Origin: Rhipicephalus microplus
Lineage: Eukaryota > Arthropoda > Arachnida > Ixodida > Ixodidae
DNA length: 64,000 nt
NCBI RefSeq assembly: GCF_043290135.1
Contig: NC_134702.1
Coordinates: 85,604,317 to 85,668,316, forward strand
Direction of reading: 5' to 3'
Shown here: positions 51,747 to 64,000 of the stretch, in pieces
Layout: each line of letters opens with the position of its first letter
How positions within the stretch are numbered: position 1 is the stretch's first letter
Notes under the pieces: generated by a model
Database searches by the model: none
What the model saw: only the letters and a program-made list of their open reading frames with translations
Told to the model about the DNA's origin: nothing
Position numbers and translations under genes: made by a program

Positions 51747-54700
51747 ATGACTGGAAGGCTGTTAGCGCGCGAAACGTGCGGGCCTGACATGCAGCACTCG
51801 TACGTCAAGTTCGAGAACAGCGATAAGCTGTACGTCGTCAAGCGGTGGCCTCGCAAGTCGTCGTCACTGAAGGCGTGTTTCAGCGTGAGTAGGTTTTCTC
51901 TTTTTTGTTGTTATCTGCGCGTGCGACCACCGTTATCGTTCCAACCATATCGCCGCGAAATCTTGACGGTTGATCTCGCCTTATCGCTGACGTTGAAGGA
52001 GCGCTGAATAAATGGAAACTACGGAGCGTTGAAAGAAGACGAAGAGTTAATCGCTAAAGGGTTTGCGAGTAGATTTACGTCGAATGTCCCAAATAAATGG
52101 CAAAAAAATGTACACACTACAGTGACTTTGACAATGTTACAATGGCTGAACTATCCTGTGTGATTAGGCAGTCACCCCGTCAGCTCCCGGCCCCGATGGA
52201 ATTAGTGCCTATCATTGAAACTTTATTCAAGTTTTCTTCCTGTGAAATCTTTGATGTTATAAATTATTCTTTAAATTATGCTTGGATTCCTTACGATTGG
52301 GAAATAGGGAAGGTAATTCCGATACCTAAGAAACATGGAGCAAGGTTCAACGTAGAAAATATTAGACCTATATTCTTGACTTCTGACGTGGTCAAACTCG
52401 TAGAGAGGGTTTTGCATGGCAGAAAAATCAATTGGATGGCACATAAGTCGGGACGGAAACCACAACAGATTGGCTTTAGATCAAAATGTTCAATATGGTG
52501 TGCACATGCAGACTTTGAGAGCCGTGTACAGCTTGCTAGGAAAAGAAGACAATACACTGTGCTTGTGACCCTTGACATTGCTAAAGCGTATAACAGAATT
52601 GAACATGCCATTTTACTTGACAGACTACAGATTTTAAATTTTCCGCAGTGTCTGACTGTGTGGTTAGCAGAATTTTTAGAATCAAGAAAACTTTATTGTG
52701 TTAAGGACGGGTGCTTGTCATCTAAATACAAACAGAGTCGTGGAGCTCCCCAAGAAGCGGTTCTGTCTCCACTTCTATTTAACATGCTAATGAGCTCCTT
52801 ACCAGCCTGTCAGGATATTCTTATATACCTATATGCAGATGACAGTATTCTTTGTAGCTGACTGATATTTACGCTCTACAACAAAAATTGCTAATTTACA
52901 TAATTATGCTGGATGAATGGCTGCAGTCGATTTCAATGGCATTAGATGTAAACAATAGTGTTCTCCTGGAATTTCCTTTAGGAAGTTCAATTTTCCTCTC
53001 TGTTGCATATAAACAAGACACAATTGCGCAAGTAAACTCTCTCGAATATTTGGTGTTTCATGCAATGAAAAACTTAACTGGAGTCCTCATATTGAATACA
53101 TAGCGGCTAAGGCTCAACGAGCTTTGGGCTTATTGTGCCGAATGAGCAGTCGCAAATTTGGTGTATGTAGGGATGCCATGTTAATGTTGTACAATTAAGA
53201 TATGCGCCCAATATTAGAATTTGGATGTGTGTTGTTCTTTGGCGGTACTGCTTTTAAATCTAAGTCATTGATTGCCTTGGAGCAGGAACTTCTACGCTTG
53301 TGTCTGGCGCTCCCACGATTGGCAGCAATTAATGTTGTGTACAGGAAGCACATCTGCCTTCATTGCTCTGTCGATTCGGTTTATTAATGGTACAAACATT
53401 TCCAAAATTTCATAGCTTCCCTGTAAGAAGAGGTGAATACGTTTTTATCAGTGACTCAGACTCCTCCTTTTTCACCCATTGGCCACATTTTCATACACCT
53501 CAGATGAAACTGGAAGGTAAAAGTGCCGACATCAGGGAGATAATAGTAACTAATGGCTACTATTAGTATCTCATGATGGATTACGATGCGATTATACCTC
53601 CAAAATCTAAATTTCAATCCCACAAATTCATAGAGAACAGGATAGAAGATTTCTCGGTACATGCACAAACACTAAACATAATAGCTACAGATTCTTCCGT
53701 CAATGAGAATAGAGCAGGTGTGGGAATTGTCTGAAAGTCTCTTGGCTGGTCATTCGTGGTGAAGCTACCCGATTTACCTCTGGTTTTTGAAGCTGAGCTC
53801 ATGGCTGTCACCATGGCACCGCGAAAACTTCCGACGAATGAGCGCCAGGGGATAATAATAACAGATTGACTTCCAGTTTGCAAATCCCTTTCAGCTTCCC
53901 AGAACTCGCGCGCCCTCAAAACATTACGGTCTTTAGTTCCACTTCACCTGAAGCACCTAAAATTAGTGTGGGTCCCAGGTCACTGTGGGTTAAAATGAAA
54001 TAAAATGGCCGATGCTTTAACCTGCACATCATTAGATCTCCCAATACTTGAGGTTGTTTCAGTGGTAGAATATGTCACTGCAATCAGATATAAAAAATTA
54101 GCAATTCACACAGATAGGATGGAATAAATAACAACATGGGCGAAGTACAAGCACCTAAACTTTCCATGGAAGCTCAGTGAAGCCAGTTTCGACTATCAGA
54201 AGTGATGACAACCAGATTTCAGTGCCGTGTTTCCTCGTTAAACTTATATCTGCACAGCGCTGCCTGACGGCATCACCCTTCTGCTGATTTCGTAGAGAAT
54301 TAGAAAATATTGCACACTACTTTCTGTCATATCACCAATATTTCAATATTAGAACACGACTTCTCATTAGTCCCCTTGCAAAAATAGGCTTATCCTTAAC
54401 TGAATAAATTGTATTAAGCTTCGGCGCCTTCAGGTTTGGGATACTGCCACAGGGATGCTCTTGATGTCGTGTGTAATTTCATTCAGGCTATTATACGAGT
54501 ACCATTTTAGTGTTGCCTTCAGAAATTTTTGTTGCTAAAATGCAGTAAAACGTAGCTAATCTCATCTAAATTGTTCTGATCAGGTTTTTATGGCAGTCTA
54601 ATATACGAGCCCAAAAGGACATTACTTGTAGTCTTAATTCATTGTAATACGTAACATTACCATTTTTTTTCTATTTGAACCTCTGAACATTTCCGAATCA

Positions 54701-57700
54701 CCTTTCAATATTTCAACAACTCATTCTTGATCGATGCCCCTCAGTGGGTATGTGCTATTGTTTTGAAGGAAAAACAAATAAACAAGGCAATTGTCAGTAA
54801 CCACTCTTCATAAACTATCTATTTTCTATACATATTTAGATTATTAAACAGTTTTATATCTAAAAGAAGGCACCACACATTTCATGGCCGAGCCCTTGCG
54901 GTGTCTTGCACCAACCAACCTCTTGCACCTTGTCATTCTTGTCATTGCCCGCAGGAAATCTTTCTACCTGTTGGCTATCCGGACAGTGTGAGTCGTGATT
55001 ACACAGAATATCAAATATGGGACAGCATACAAGTGAGTTTCTCATAAACAGTCTTTTAATGACAGCTGCGTGGGATCCATATCATTTCGCATGAGTATTG
55101 CCAGTTTACATGTCGTGATGTTCCTTATTTTTTATGTCACGTTGCCTTCTATTTGTGTACAGGCGTTTGCAAGCAGCATTACGGGAACACTCGCCACTCA
55201 ATCTGTGTTGTCGGGCGTTGGAGTCGGGGACCAAGGTGCATCAGTATTAGCTGCGACCACTACTTGGATTCTCAGAGGTGAGGGCACATTGATATAGCAA
55301 GTCAAGTTTTACCACGGGTTCAAGTGAAACGGTCGTATAAGTGGCACTTGTTGCACTTAAAGAACAATGACTTTTGGTGCGCTGTGTGCCTTTCACTGTT
55401 TTTCTTAGATGTGTTAGTATGCAAAGTTCCAAATTTATATGCTTTTCTGACTTCAATTGCTTCACTTTCACACAGCTGATATGCTGTGCTTCTGCTGAGT
55501 GATTCACATGAAGGAATCGAGTCTGACTGGTTCGCTCATCATGTAGGTGTTCAGCTTTGACTTCTGTCAAAGATGGGATTGCACATCAATTGTGTTTCTT
55601 TCAACACCACTAGCTGATTGCATCTGCTTGTTGTGGATCTGTGTGAACACATGGATTTCCTACTGCAGCACTGCCCCTTACTAATTCACTACTGTGGCTC
55701 GAGTACATATTGCAGAGCTTGTTAGAAACAATGTCATAAAAAGTTATTCACTTTTTTTGTAGCATGCTGCAATGTGATAGCACAGCAACCGGTTCTGCAA
55801 AAGAACAAACCAGCGCAGTCTCGTTGTGAAATTGTATTGATAGCATGCTCATGATGTCATGGTCGCAACTTTTTAAAGTACTGGTACGTTTAACATGACA
55901 GCTTTGGCGATGTCAAGGCAGCATAATCACATTATGAACAATGTACTTCAGTGGGATAATGATGCATTCAGAATGTTATTGGCCTCTGTGCGTGAATCAC
56001 TGAAGAATCTGCATACAATATGCTGACACTGCAGCGAGGCAGTTGTCTGCCACGCTGGAGTGTGATGCAAGCCATCTGGAATGCTACGCAAGCCATCTGT
56101 TGAAACGGCTTGAAGTGCAGTTCTTGCATGAATTGCTGCCAGCTACAGGCGTAACTTTTTACAGAGTTTTGAAATTGCAAGTTCTCTGCTTAGTAAGATC
56201 AGCAAAGTTTACAATGATGCGGTAAAATAGGGCACACTATTTACTAAACATGAAATTGCTGCCTTTTTTTTTCTTTTATTTAAAACACACGGCACAATCA
56301 TGAAATTTTTGTTTAAGTAAAAAATAAGGATGTTGATGTTGATGTGCTTTGTAAAATCTTCCGAGATGGTTGCGTGGCCCTGGTTGTGTGAATGTGAGGA
56401 GGTGTCAATGTTTGCACTGTTCGGATTGCACTGGGAAAAATGTTTTCACTTTGAAGGGTCATGACACACAATTTTCAACGATAATCTGTATTGTGTGGGT
56501 TTATTCTTGTACTTTCACTGACAAGCTGGCAATATTTGAGCAAATTTGGTTGGACCGTTAGTTTGTAATCGAATATTTTGATAAGCGAGCGAGCGGCCTG
56601 AGAGTCGGGCAACACTGGCATGCTTGCTAGCTGTGACGTCACGAACCACTTGCTGGGCGAGCTGCTGCACGGTCTGCATTCTGAAGAATGATCATGTTCT
56701 GTGGTCAGCTGCGCTTGCAATCGAACCTTTTCTGCATTGTTCAACTTGTCACTGGAACTCAATGACTACTAGGGGTTGAAACAATGCCACCGCATCATGG
56801 TACTTGCAGCTAGCAATTTTGGAGGTCAAAAAGTGACCTGTGTGCAATGTGCAATTCATACTCCGATTGCCACTACAGATAAATATTTATTGAAACTTCT
56901 CACAGGCAGTGCCATGGTAGAGCGTCACACTTGCTATTTTTTTACCGGAACGGAATGCAATCCACAGAGTTCAAGCGAAGATTCGGTGAAAATGTATATC
57001 GTAAGTAACCCTAGTGCCTCACTGACATGCCGTTCCCTTCGGCTTATGTTTACATATGCCACATGCGACAACAGATAGAAAAACAATGGTCCCAATGCGC
57101 AGCATTGCTGCGACCACTTATTTATTACGTTCAGCACAGGAATTCTTGCATGCATGTATGCTAGCGAACAAGAATCTGCACGCTTTGCTAATTCCACAGC
57201 GCTAATTAAGTAGCACTTGCTCGCGAATGCAGCATCGATGGGCCCCTGTATGTCAAGCTCGCTTTTCAACCTGACATGCTTGAAATAAAGCTGTCGTTGG
57301 CATCTTGGTCCACACCGTCTTCGACGCTTTCTTCAACGCTTGAGCTCGTGGCGATGGAGTCGAAATCAAAATGGGCAATGTACACGACGTCGTCACCGCA
57401 TGTGGTGTCGGTACAAAATGGCAGTCGCTGGGGGTGGGTGGAGTTTACAGCCGATAACTTCTACAGCTTCTTGTGGACTGAAATGATCTTTACAGTTCAG
57501 TTTTCTCATGTATACAACCATATTTGACCCTCTACCTTAGTTTTTTGCCAAAAACAGTCAGTTGTCGGGTGACCATGTCTTGACCCCTTTAATTGCTCAA
57601 AGCATTCTCAATGTGCATCTAGCTTTCTTGTTCGGTTTTTACACTTGCTCTTTCTGTGGTTTGGTGAAACTTATGACTTGTTTTCTTCTTGCATTTTTTT

Positions 57701-59881
57701 AGATGGCACTGGCATGACTGGACGAATCCTCTTTGCCTGGTTTCAAGGGTATGATGTTGCTGTTGCATTTGGTTGGCCACAAAACTTTATGGGACTTGAG
57801 TTAATCAACAAACATAAAATCCAGCTGTGTTAAAAGTTGGGGAACTCCTGTTTTTGCTGTAGTCACAATAAACAACTGTGAGATACTTAACCTAGGAATT
57901 CGCGCCTATAGGCCAAGGCTTCATGGAAATAATATAAGTTTTTTACAAATTCTCGGTCCCACAAGCTTCCGTGGGCAACTTTGCATTTATGCTTAATTGC
58001 TCCTTTTCTTGCATTCAAGTCAGAATTTTATTTTTTCTTCACAGCTCAAACCTTGACTATGACTCGAAGAAGTGGAGGTGAGTGAACTTTAGCAGTATAT
58101 TTAGACGCTGTTATTGTAATAAGTTCTATAATCATTTCTTTTTGTTACTTTAAAACTTATTTTGAGCCATTTTCGTTGTTATTACAAAATAATAAATGTT
58201 GTAAACATTTTTTTAGGATTCCTATACAATAGAATCTAATTGATACAAATATGCATCTTAAGATTCTGAAAATATTGAGTTCTTTTTCTTTTCCCAGGCA
58301 ACATTCAATAGGAGCAACGAGTTGTCATGCGGTTAATGTGATCACATTCTTGCCCAAAATTAAGTAATAAAGTGGGCTGTTACAGGTGTTTCTGAAGCTT
58401 TCCTAGCTTTCTATTTCAGTGCACTTGCTTAAATGATTCTAACTTCCCACGAAAAATGTGTTAATGGCTGCAGCCACACAGATTCTCCAGCAACAGTAAA
58501 TAAATGTCGAACGGGTGAGTGTGGAGAGCCACTGCCACTGTGTCAATTCGAATTGTTCCGTTCGTCATGACATTTATGGTGAGAATCGGGCAACACTGGC
58601 CATTAGCGAGCAACGTGAGCTGATCAAAGACAATTTGTAAAGCGTTCACGGTGTACTTTCACTTCAGCGACAAGTATGGTCATTTTCTTGCTTGTCAGGG
58701 GTTGCTTAGGATAGTGCAGTTTTTCTTAGATGTTTTCATTGTCTGATTGCCTAGAAGATCTTATCAACGAGATTTCACTGTACCATCATAAGTGCTATTT
58801 ACATGGGGGGAGGAAGTGAGTTGATTGTTTGGTTCTTATTGTTTTCTGGAAAACTGACAATGCTTTGTTTTGCTGCTGCATTCTTTATAGGCTCTTTGCA
58901 GACATACTGAACAACGTCGCCATATTCCTGGAGCTCATGTGCCAGTATATGAAGGGATACGTGACGGCCGTGCTTTGTGTGTCGAGCGTTGCCAAGGTAT
59001 GTCTCAAGCGATTGCTCCCTCTCTAATATGACTTCGCCGTGTGTAGACGGGAAAAGAATTTCTAATCTGACTTTCGCTAATCTAAGCAATTGATAAGCAA
59101 TGTTTTTGGTAGAGTTGCCACTCTTTGGAAGTACTTAAGGTCTGTTTGCTGACTGTTCGTAGTGGTGACTCCCACAGGCTGTACTGCATTGCCATGCCAA
59201 TGACTTTCGCTGCCACACTCGTAGACATTTCTGGCTTGCATCCAACGTGTAGGTTGTAAGGTACCGTGCGAGAAGGAAAACATTGCAAACTACTGTTTTA
59301 AAACTCCCTAATAATTCATTGTTATTTGTACTAGGCATACTAAAGGCACCTTCTATAATTATGTTCTAGAAAAACTTGACTGTGGTTTTTAGTTGATTTG
59401 CAGGTGGTGCAGAGCCCAGCACCACATAAAAATGCCTATGGAACTCTCATTAACAGCTTCAGTGCAAAAGCGTAAGACACGTTTATTTAGTACATTGCCC
59501 TTTGCACGGCACATTTGTTGATTGATCTGCACAGCTGCTTTAATGCACAATGGCATATAGTAAAAAGCCATATTGTATGGCTATTGGTCATTGATTCATT
59601 AGAATACTAGTATCATTTAAATAACGTGTGCATCTGTATGAGTGCTTGTGTGGCATGACAGAGAGGGTGCAATTCCAAACCTTTTGTTATGCATTTTGTT
59701 TTTGCTAGTCTATTGTGGGGGTTGCTGGAGGAGCAACTCGAGCTGCGCTCACTCAACACCAGGCGCGCAATAACAACATGGCCGACGTAAGCGCCAAGGA
59801 TGGCAGCCAGGAGACCCTGGTCAACCTTGCCGCTTTCCTCTTCAGCCTGCTTCTGCTCAGGATCGTTGCTGGGAACCCATG
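51747..59881 (+). CDS. RUSF1: RUS family membrane protein 1 (UVB-sensitive homologue), 5' seven exons
   Basis: The exons are 51747-51884, 54955-55032, 55163-55277, 57703-57748, 58045-58077, 58891-58996 and 59709-about 59881. Phases agree at every junction. The peptide starts MTGRLLARETCGPDM, then KLYVVKRWPRKSSSLKACFS (exon 1). The family hallmark follows: FLPVGYPDSVSRDYTEYQIWDS, AFASSITGTLATQSVLSGVGVG, TGMTGRILFAW, KKWRLFADILNNVAIFLEL, VAGGATRAALTQHQARNNNMADVSAKDGSQETLVNL. This is the DUF647/RUS domain, with several membrane-spanning or re-entrant hydrophobic stretches. Plant RUS1/RUS2 act in UV-B response and vitamin B6 homeostasis; the animal role is poorly known. The 3' border of exon 7 is uncertain (GG|GTTCGT-type site near 59881), and the C-terminal exons were not found before 64000. 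A dead LINE occupies intron 1. Confidence 0.9.
52030..54060 (+). pseudogene. Dead non-LTR retrotransposon (RT plus RNase H)
   Basis: A frame at 52097-52861 carries a reverse transcriptase of the LINE type: VIPIPKKHG, LVTLDIAKAYNRIEHA (motif A), RGAPQEAVLSPLLFN (motif B, with E for the usual G) and YLYADDSILC (motif C, catalytic DD kept). After TGA at 52859 the reading continues in another frame to about 53100. From 53681 an RNase H part follows: IATDSSVNENRAGVGIV, FEAELMAVTMA, IITD and WVPGHCGLK, with internal stops. RT followed by RNase H points to the I/R1-type group. The 5' part (ORF1, endonuclease) is missing. It lies in RUSF1 intron 1 and cannot be functional. Confidence 0.85.
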
Positions 59882-62357
59882 GTTCGTGCAAGGAGCTACC
59901 TCTTCCCATGGGTGCTTTTTGGGGGCTGAACCACTACAGGAAGAAAGTGATATAAATACACGGGACTCCAGACTATGCAAGCAATAGAGTACTTTTGCGG
60001 TGGCCTGTGTAGAATCCCAAGAGGGAGATTAAGTTAGTCTTGCACGGCAGCTGAGCTGTCACCTGTGCTCGTTATGTGCCTGAACAACACAGCAGATACA
60101 TTGACTATATTGTTAATAGTGTTGAGGACTGGGCAAGTTGATTAGTCTTTCCTAAGCTGGCACAGTACATCAAGGAAAAAGGAACTGACAGCCAAGCTGG
60201 CCATAAGGAACAGAGGGTTGATCCAAAGGGGCACTCTGTTTCTCTTTGCTGGCTTGGCTGTCTCTACCTTTCGCTTGTTGTACTGTGCCAGTTTAAGACT
60301 GTATAAGTATACAACTGCCTATATAAAGAGCAAAATGCGATTCCTACTGTGAGGGACTCTTGTCAAGGTAGAAGGGCGAAATAAGGAAAAGCAATGCTGA
60401 AGTAAAGCGCTAAGTCACACTAGTTGGTTTACATTCATTTTAAAGGCTTATAACTGCGCTATTAAACACGGAATAAGACGAGTCGCCTCTAGTAGATTAG
60501 CAGATTCTCTATGCACTGAGGGCAGCAGTGTTGATCATCTCTGTAAATAGGGGCCACGACCGCTTCTTTCAACGAATGAAAATTCTCCAGTTAGACACAG
60601 TTTGATCTCGGAGGTGAATTCCTCTTGTGCCATTGCTGTAGCTGCTGACCTGGTTTGGCAGTGGCATCAAGTATTTCTTTTGAATAGAAGACCCTATTTC
60701 CTAAGCATAGTGGCTCGAGTATGCTGTAGCTTGTTGTCGTAGCAACTGTACTATTGTCTTTGCTCTTTACCAAAAGATCCTCGTTTCCTAGATCAAAACA
60801 GAAGCAGTATCCTGCGAATTTTTCAGTGAGAAGTGGTATTTTGCGCTGGAAGAGGCTATCCAATCATGTAGGCAGTAGCCCCCCTCCTCAGCAGTTTCAA
60901 TGTTAGGACCAAGAGTCACAATGACAACACTAATAAGCTCTCACATATCTACGCCAACATCTGTTGCAGCCTCAAGAGTCTCACACAACCGTCAAAACAG
61001 TGTTCTTTCAAAGAAAATGCCTGTTTCGATCTGTGGCGCAATTTACAACAAAATGCTCGTTGAAGCACCCAGAAAGACCCAGTGCACTATGAAAAGTACA
61101 CCAGTATTTTATTACTCTTTAGAGAAAAACTATCCACTTTAGCTGATATCTAGCTTTGCAGCAGTTATTTTGTTCTCCTGAAGCACGATCATTTCGTTTG
61201 TTTCAATATATGAAGTGCTAAAGCTTCAAATTGATTTAGGAAATATAGTCCGCATAATGCGCATTCGATTTGCGCTTGTTTCGGGAAGTTTAACAAGACT
61301 TTTGTCAATATGTGAGATTCAAAGTGTCTTATTGCAAACTAGCTTCAAAAACGCTAATCAGGAAAATCTGAATACAAATTGGATTGTGTATTTCCTATTC
61401 CCGAAAAATGTAGTTACTTTGAAGTGACTGCCCAAGCACTCCATACAAATGATTAACGAGTGAAAGCTGAAACGTGCAGCCCCAGTGTTTATCTATGGAT
61501 TTAACCCGACATGGCACTGAAGCCTTTCACAAATATTGGCTACGCTTTCGTGCTTTTTAACGAGGTGGCAGACAGGTTTGGCTTGGGTTTACCACAGTGT
61601 TTATTTCACATGCTGCACATTGTGCCTCACATGATCACGGTCATGGGGCAGTGTAATGAGTGCTTAAATGCGTTTTGCAATGTTTTAATTATAGTGGTTG
61701 TTCTTGAACCACAGGCGGTCACAAACGTCGCAGCCAAAGCCAATGTACCACTGGACAAACTCCCGCTGAATGCGGGCATTCGTCCAGGCGATCGCGCTCC
61801 CGCAATCATCATGTTGACACCACAACGAAGTTTCAAACATTGACATCGCGAGCGAACTTGGCGGCGTGGTTTGTAGGAACCGTCCGCCTGTTTTTGTGCT
61901 TGAACTGCGCCATCCGCCCGGCGATTGCGAGCTCTCTCACGTTTACACTTTCGGCGCTCTTCTAGAGTTGTCCATGGCATACCCATGTGGAAGGTTTCAG
62001 GGAAAATGCGCTCGGCACCACGGATGCGACGCGTTGAACGACGTCAGTTACAACGCAGCCAATGGCATGCATGCTTTGGTACGACGCTGCGGACAACATA
62101 ACTGATAACACAGCCAATGAAGACCGCTCGTGACACTGCAGCAGGTCGAATTTTCGTTTCTCCTAGTCAAATCCTCCTCACTCCCTGAGTATCCAATTGG
62201 GTACCGTTGTTCTAAAGGCTACAGATCATCACAGTTCGATATCCGCATGTTCAAATTTGTTTTGGCACAATAAGGATGAGTTGCTTTCACTAAGCTCTTA
62301 GAATTGGCGCCGTGTGTCTTGTCATATCCTCAAAATGAGTGAACGAAACTGACTTTA
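59882..62357. other. Region after the last visible RUSF1 exon
   Basis: This should be RUSF1 intron if the gene continues past the window. I looked for the expected next segment (aromatic-rich membrane stretch followed by YANYRAV-like residues) and did not see it. At 61627-61986 on the minus strand there is an Arg-rich decayed frame (RRKCKRERARNRRADGAVQ) followed by SGTLALAATFVTACGSR; it looks like a broken mobile-element product. Nothing else is supported. Confidence 0.35.
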
Positions 62358-63463
62358 CCGTATTTACTCGATTCTACCGCGCCCTCGATTGTATTGCGCA
62401 CCTGGTTTCCACGACGAAAAAAAAAAAGTAAGACATCGATTGCAACACGCACCCATTTGTCTCGTTGGCCCGCACGATCACACCACTCGGGAAAACAACT
62501 CCTTTCGGAAGCGTCTTCCGTTTAAATATGAGGTGTGGGAGAAGCTTGTGCCTATCTAGTGTGCAATGGAGCATTGCCGTCACTCTAGTTTTACCGTGGC
62601 CCGATGTCAGCACGCGAACTTGCTTCGCCCCCTTCTTCTCGACGGTTGTGGTGCCAGGCATGTCGAAGTAAAGATGCGTCTGATCGGCATTCCCGATTTG
62701 CCCAAGCAGGTAGCCCTTGTTGTGCCGCAAGTTTAGGACGAACCTCTGAAAACTGTGAAGCTTTTTCTTGTACTCCTCCGGCAACTTTTTGGCATATGCC
62801 CGTTCGCCTTCGGAGGGAAACGCCTTTCCTCTTCATAAAGTTAGTTAGCCAGCACATGCTCGCTTTAAACTGGCTCCACATTAGCCCTTTTTCTAAGGCT
62901 AACTGCATAGCCCGCACTTGGAGCAGTTCTGTCGTCACAGGCCGCTGTGCCACTCACTGCTCAATCACATACTCGCCGAGCAGCTCTTCAATTTGCGGAA
63001 ACCGACCCTGCTGTGGTCCACTGAAGCCTTCGCGTGAATCTTTGCTGTCGACAATATTGTGCTTTTGTTTCCGCCAGTTCCGCACGCACGTTCCGGGAAC
63101 TCCGAACGACCGCGATGCGGCCCGATTTCCGTCCGTTTCAGCACACGCGATGACTTTTCTTTTAAAAGCGGCATCGTGGTGCACTCGTCAAGTTTTTGGA
63201 GTCGGCCCTTCCATGCTGTCGATGCTAATGCACTACAAGATGACGAACTCCTCAGCACACGTACGAAGTGCTGCACATGGGAAACACATAGGCAGAAATG
63301 GCCGACGTGCCATGCGGACGCACGTAGGGGGCGGCCATTTTGGAAATGCCGATGGCAATAGAATGACCGTATTCATTTTTTTTGTACTCGATTCTAACAC
63401 GCATGTGATTTATGAACTCGCTTAACCGAAAAAAAGGTGCGCATTAGATTCGAGTAATTACGG
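62358..63463 (-). mobile_element. Pogo-like (Tc1/mariner superfamily) element, internally deleted
   Basis: The left end CCGTATTTACTCGATTCTA and the right end (reverse complement CCGTAATTACTCGAATCTAA) are inverted repeats followed by GCGCACC on both sides. TA lies outside both ends (62356-62357 and 63464-63465), the target duplication of this superfamily. The 1106-bp body holds a broken transposase on the minus strand that stops after the first part of the catalytic domain, so the copy is a non-autonomous deletion derivative. Confidence 0.85.
62374..63214 (-). pseudogene. Broken pogo/Tigger-like transposase
   Basis: The reading starts at 63214 (MEGPTPKT) and meets TGA at once. The same frame resumes with AAFKRKVIACAETDGNRAASRSFGV..CVRNWRKQK, a helix-turn-helix DNA-binding start, up to GEYVIEQ and a second TGA (about 62955). 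It continues VAQRPVTTELLQVRAMQLA and WLTNFMKRKGVSLRRRTGICQK (CENP-B-like second helix-turn-helix). A frameshift near 62785 leads to LPEEYKKKLHSFQRFV, then IGNADQTHLYFDMP with the first catalytic Asp, and LPHLIFKRKTLPKGV. The two other catalytic acids are absent because the element is deleted there. Two stops, one frameshift and the deletion make it dead. Confidence 0.85.
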
Positions 63464-63465
63464 TA

Positions 63466-64000
63466 ATATTGCACGAGCGTTCGGATCCGTATTGCGCGAG
63501 CGCTTACCTGCGTCCTTGTGATAAGTGGAAGTTTTTTTTATTTATAGCGTGAACAAGATTGTCTATAGTGCATTATTTTAACTGTGGACATCTCATAGAT
63601 CACATTGAGAGTCATTTCGTTCTGATATTTTTGTGTGCACTAAATCTGAGGGACTTCAAAAGAGATCAGAAGTACGCAAATGGGCACCATCACATTTTGA
63701 GACACCAGTTCAATTTCCGAATTCTTAATCTTTCTGCACTTGTTATTAAAGGCAGGGACTCAAATAATACAGTTTTGCAATATCTTTTTTCATTGGTGCA
63801 TTCTTGAGACTGAGGAGGGTATATAGCTTTCGCTATAAAAAGTGTGCAGGGTGCTAATTGGTTAATGCCTCTTGGTTCAGTGGCGTGCTGTTTGTGTATA
63901 GCCCGTCATCCACATAGTCCGTTTTTCCGGAAACAACGTTGAAATTTAAAATTAACAGTGAAAGTTAAGACGACAATTGTTCAGAATTTTATGGTAGCTG
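63466..64000. other. Right edge of the window, no feature recognised
   Basis: AT-rich sequence with one 82-codon open frame (63559-63807) that has no family motif and no fitting splice context. If RUSF1 extends beyond the window this is intron. Confidence 0.3.

Noticed and set aside
1..64000. CRISPR arrays, bacterial operons, rRNA genes, LTR pairs
   Set aside because: None seen; exon-intron structure and SINEs show a eukaryotic nuclear region, and no paired long direct repeats with primer-binding site or polypurine tract were found.

Overview
The window is nuclear DNA from an arthropod, most likely an ixodid (hard) tick. Genes are split into short exons by long AT-rich introns with GT-AG (once GC-AG) borders. 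Two tRNA-derived SINEs of the type described in ticks (Ruka-like) are present with clean target-site duplications, and many decayed DNA transposons lie between exons. I identified everything by reading the sequence; no database search was run.

Four protein-coding genes are recognisable. (1) 742-2427 (+) holds the last three coding exons of an RPS6KC1-like kinase. (2) 16497-8478 (-) is a complete four-exon voltage-gated proton channel, HVCN1 (287 aa). (3) 17036-48658 (+) is a complete ten-exon CCT6 gene, the zeta subunit of the TCP-1 ring chaperonin. Its joined reading frame gives 531 aa with every splice phase agreeing. (4) 51747-about 59881 (+) is the 5' part of a RUS-family membrane protein (RUSF1), seven exons, with the 3' end not seen. 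HVCN1 and CCT6 start head to head 538 bp apart, so 16498-17035 probably serves as a shared promoter. RPS6KC1 and HVCN1 converge.

CCT6 is stretched to about 32 kb by mobile DNA. Introns 4, 6 and 7 contain four full-length 3.0-3.2 kb DNA transposons (24999-28026, 31849-35020, 36061-39088, 41191-44377). Each is flanked by TTAA, begins with a run of G, and carries one long transposase frame of about 640-660 aa. The transposase has a CxxC...CxxC zinc motif, a DDE-type triad (DGTW / SDGDS / NxxE) and a conserved aromatic C-terminus. The protein resembles what is usually annotated as a Mutator-like transposase domain, but the TTAA duplications are those of Kolobok/piggyBac-type elements. Copies 1 and 3 are the same length and appear identical, and they sit in direct orientation around CCT6 exons 5-7. 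A non-autonomous TTAA element (39161-40041) and an old 5' relic (40044-40680) belong to the same assemblage. This is the most interesting system in the window.

Other mobile DNA: a PIF/Harbinger-like element (23349-24380, TAA duplication), a P-like element with a THAP remnant and an 8-bp duplication (46583-47632), a pogo-like element with broken transposase (62358-63463), a second pogo-type element split by Kolobok-like copy 4 (41014-45087), a dead non-LTR retrotransposon in RUSF1 intron 1 (52030-54060), three SINE copies or fragments plus a tRNA-Gly-like SINE, and several tandem duplications and dispersed repeats.
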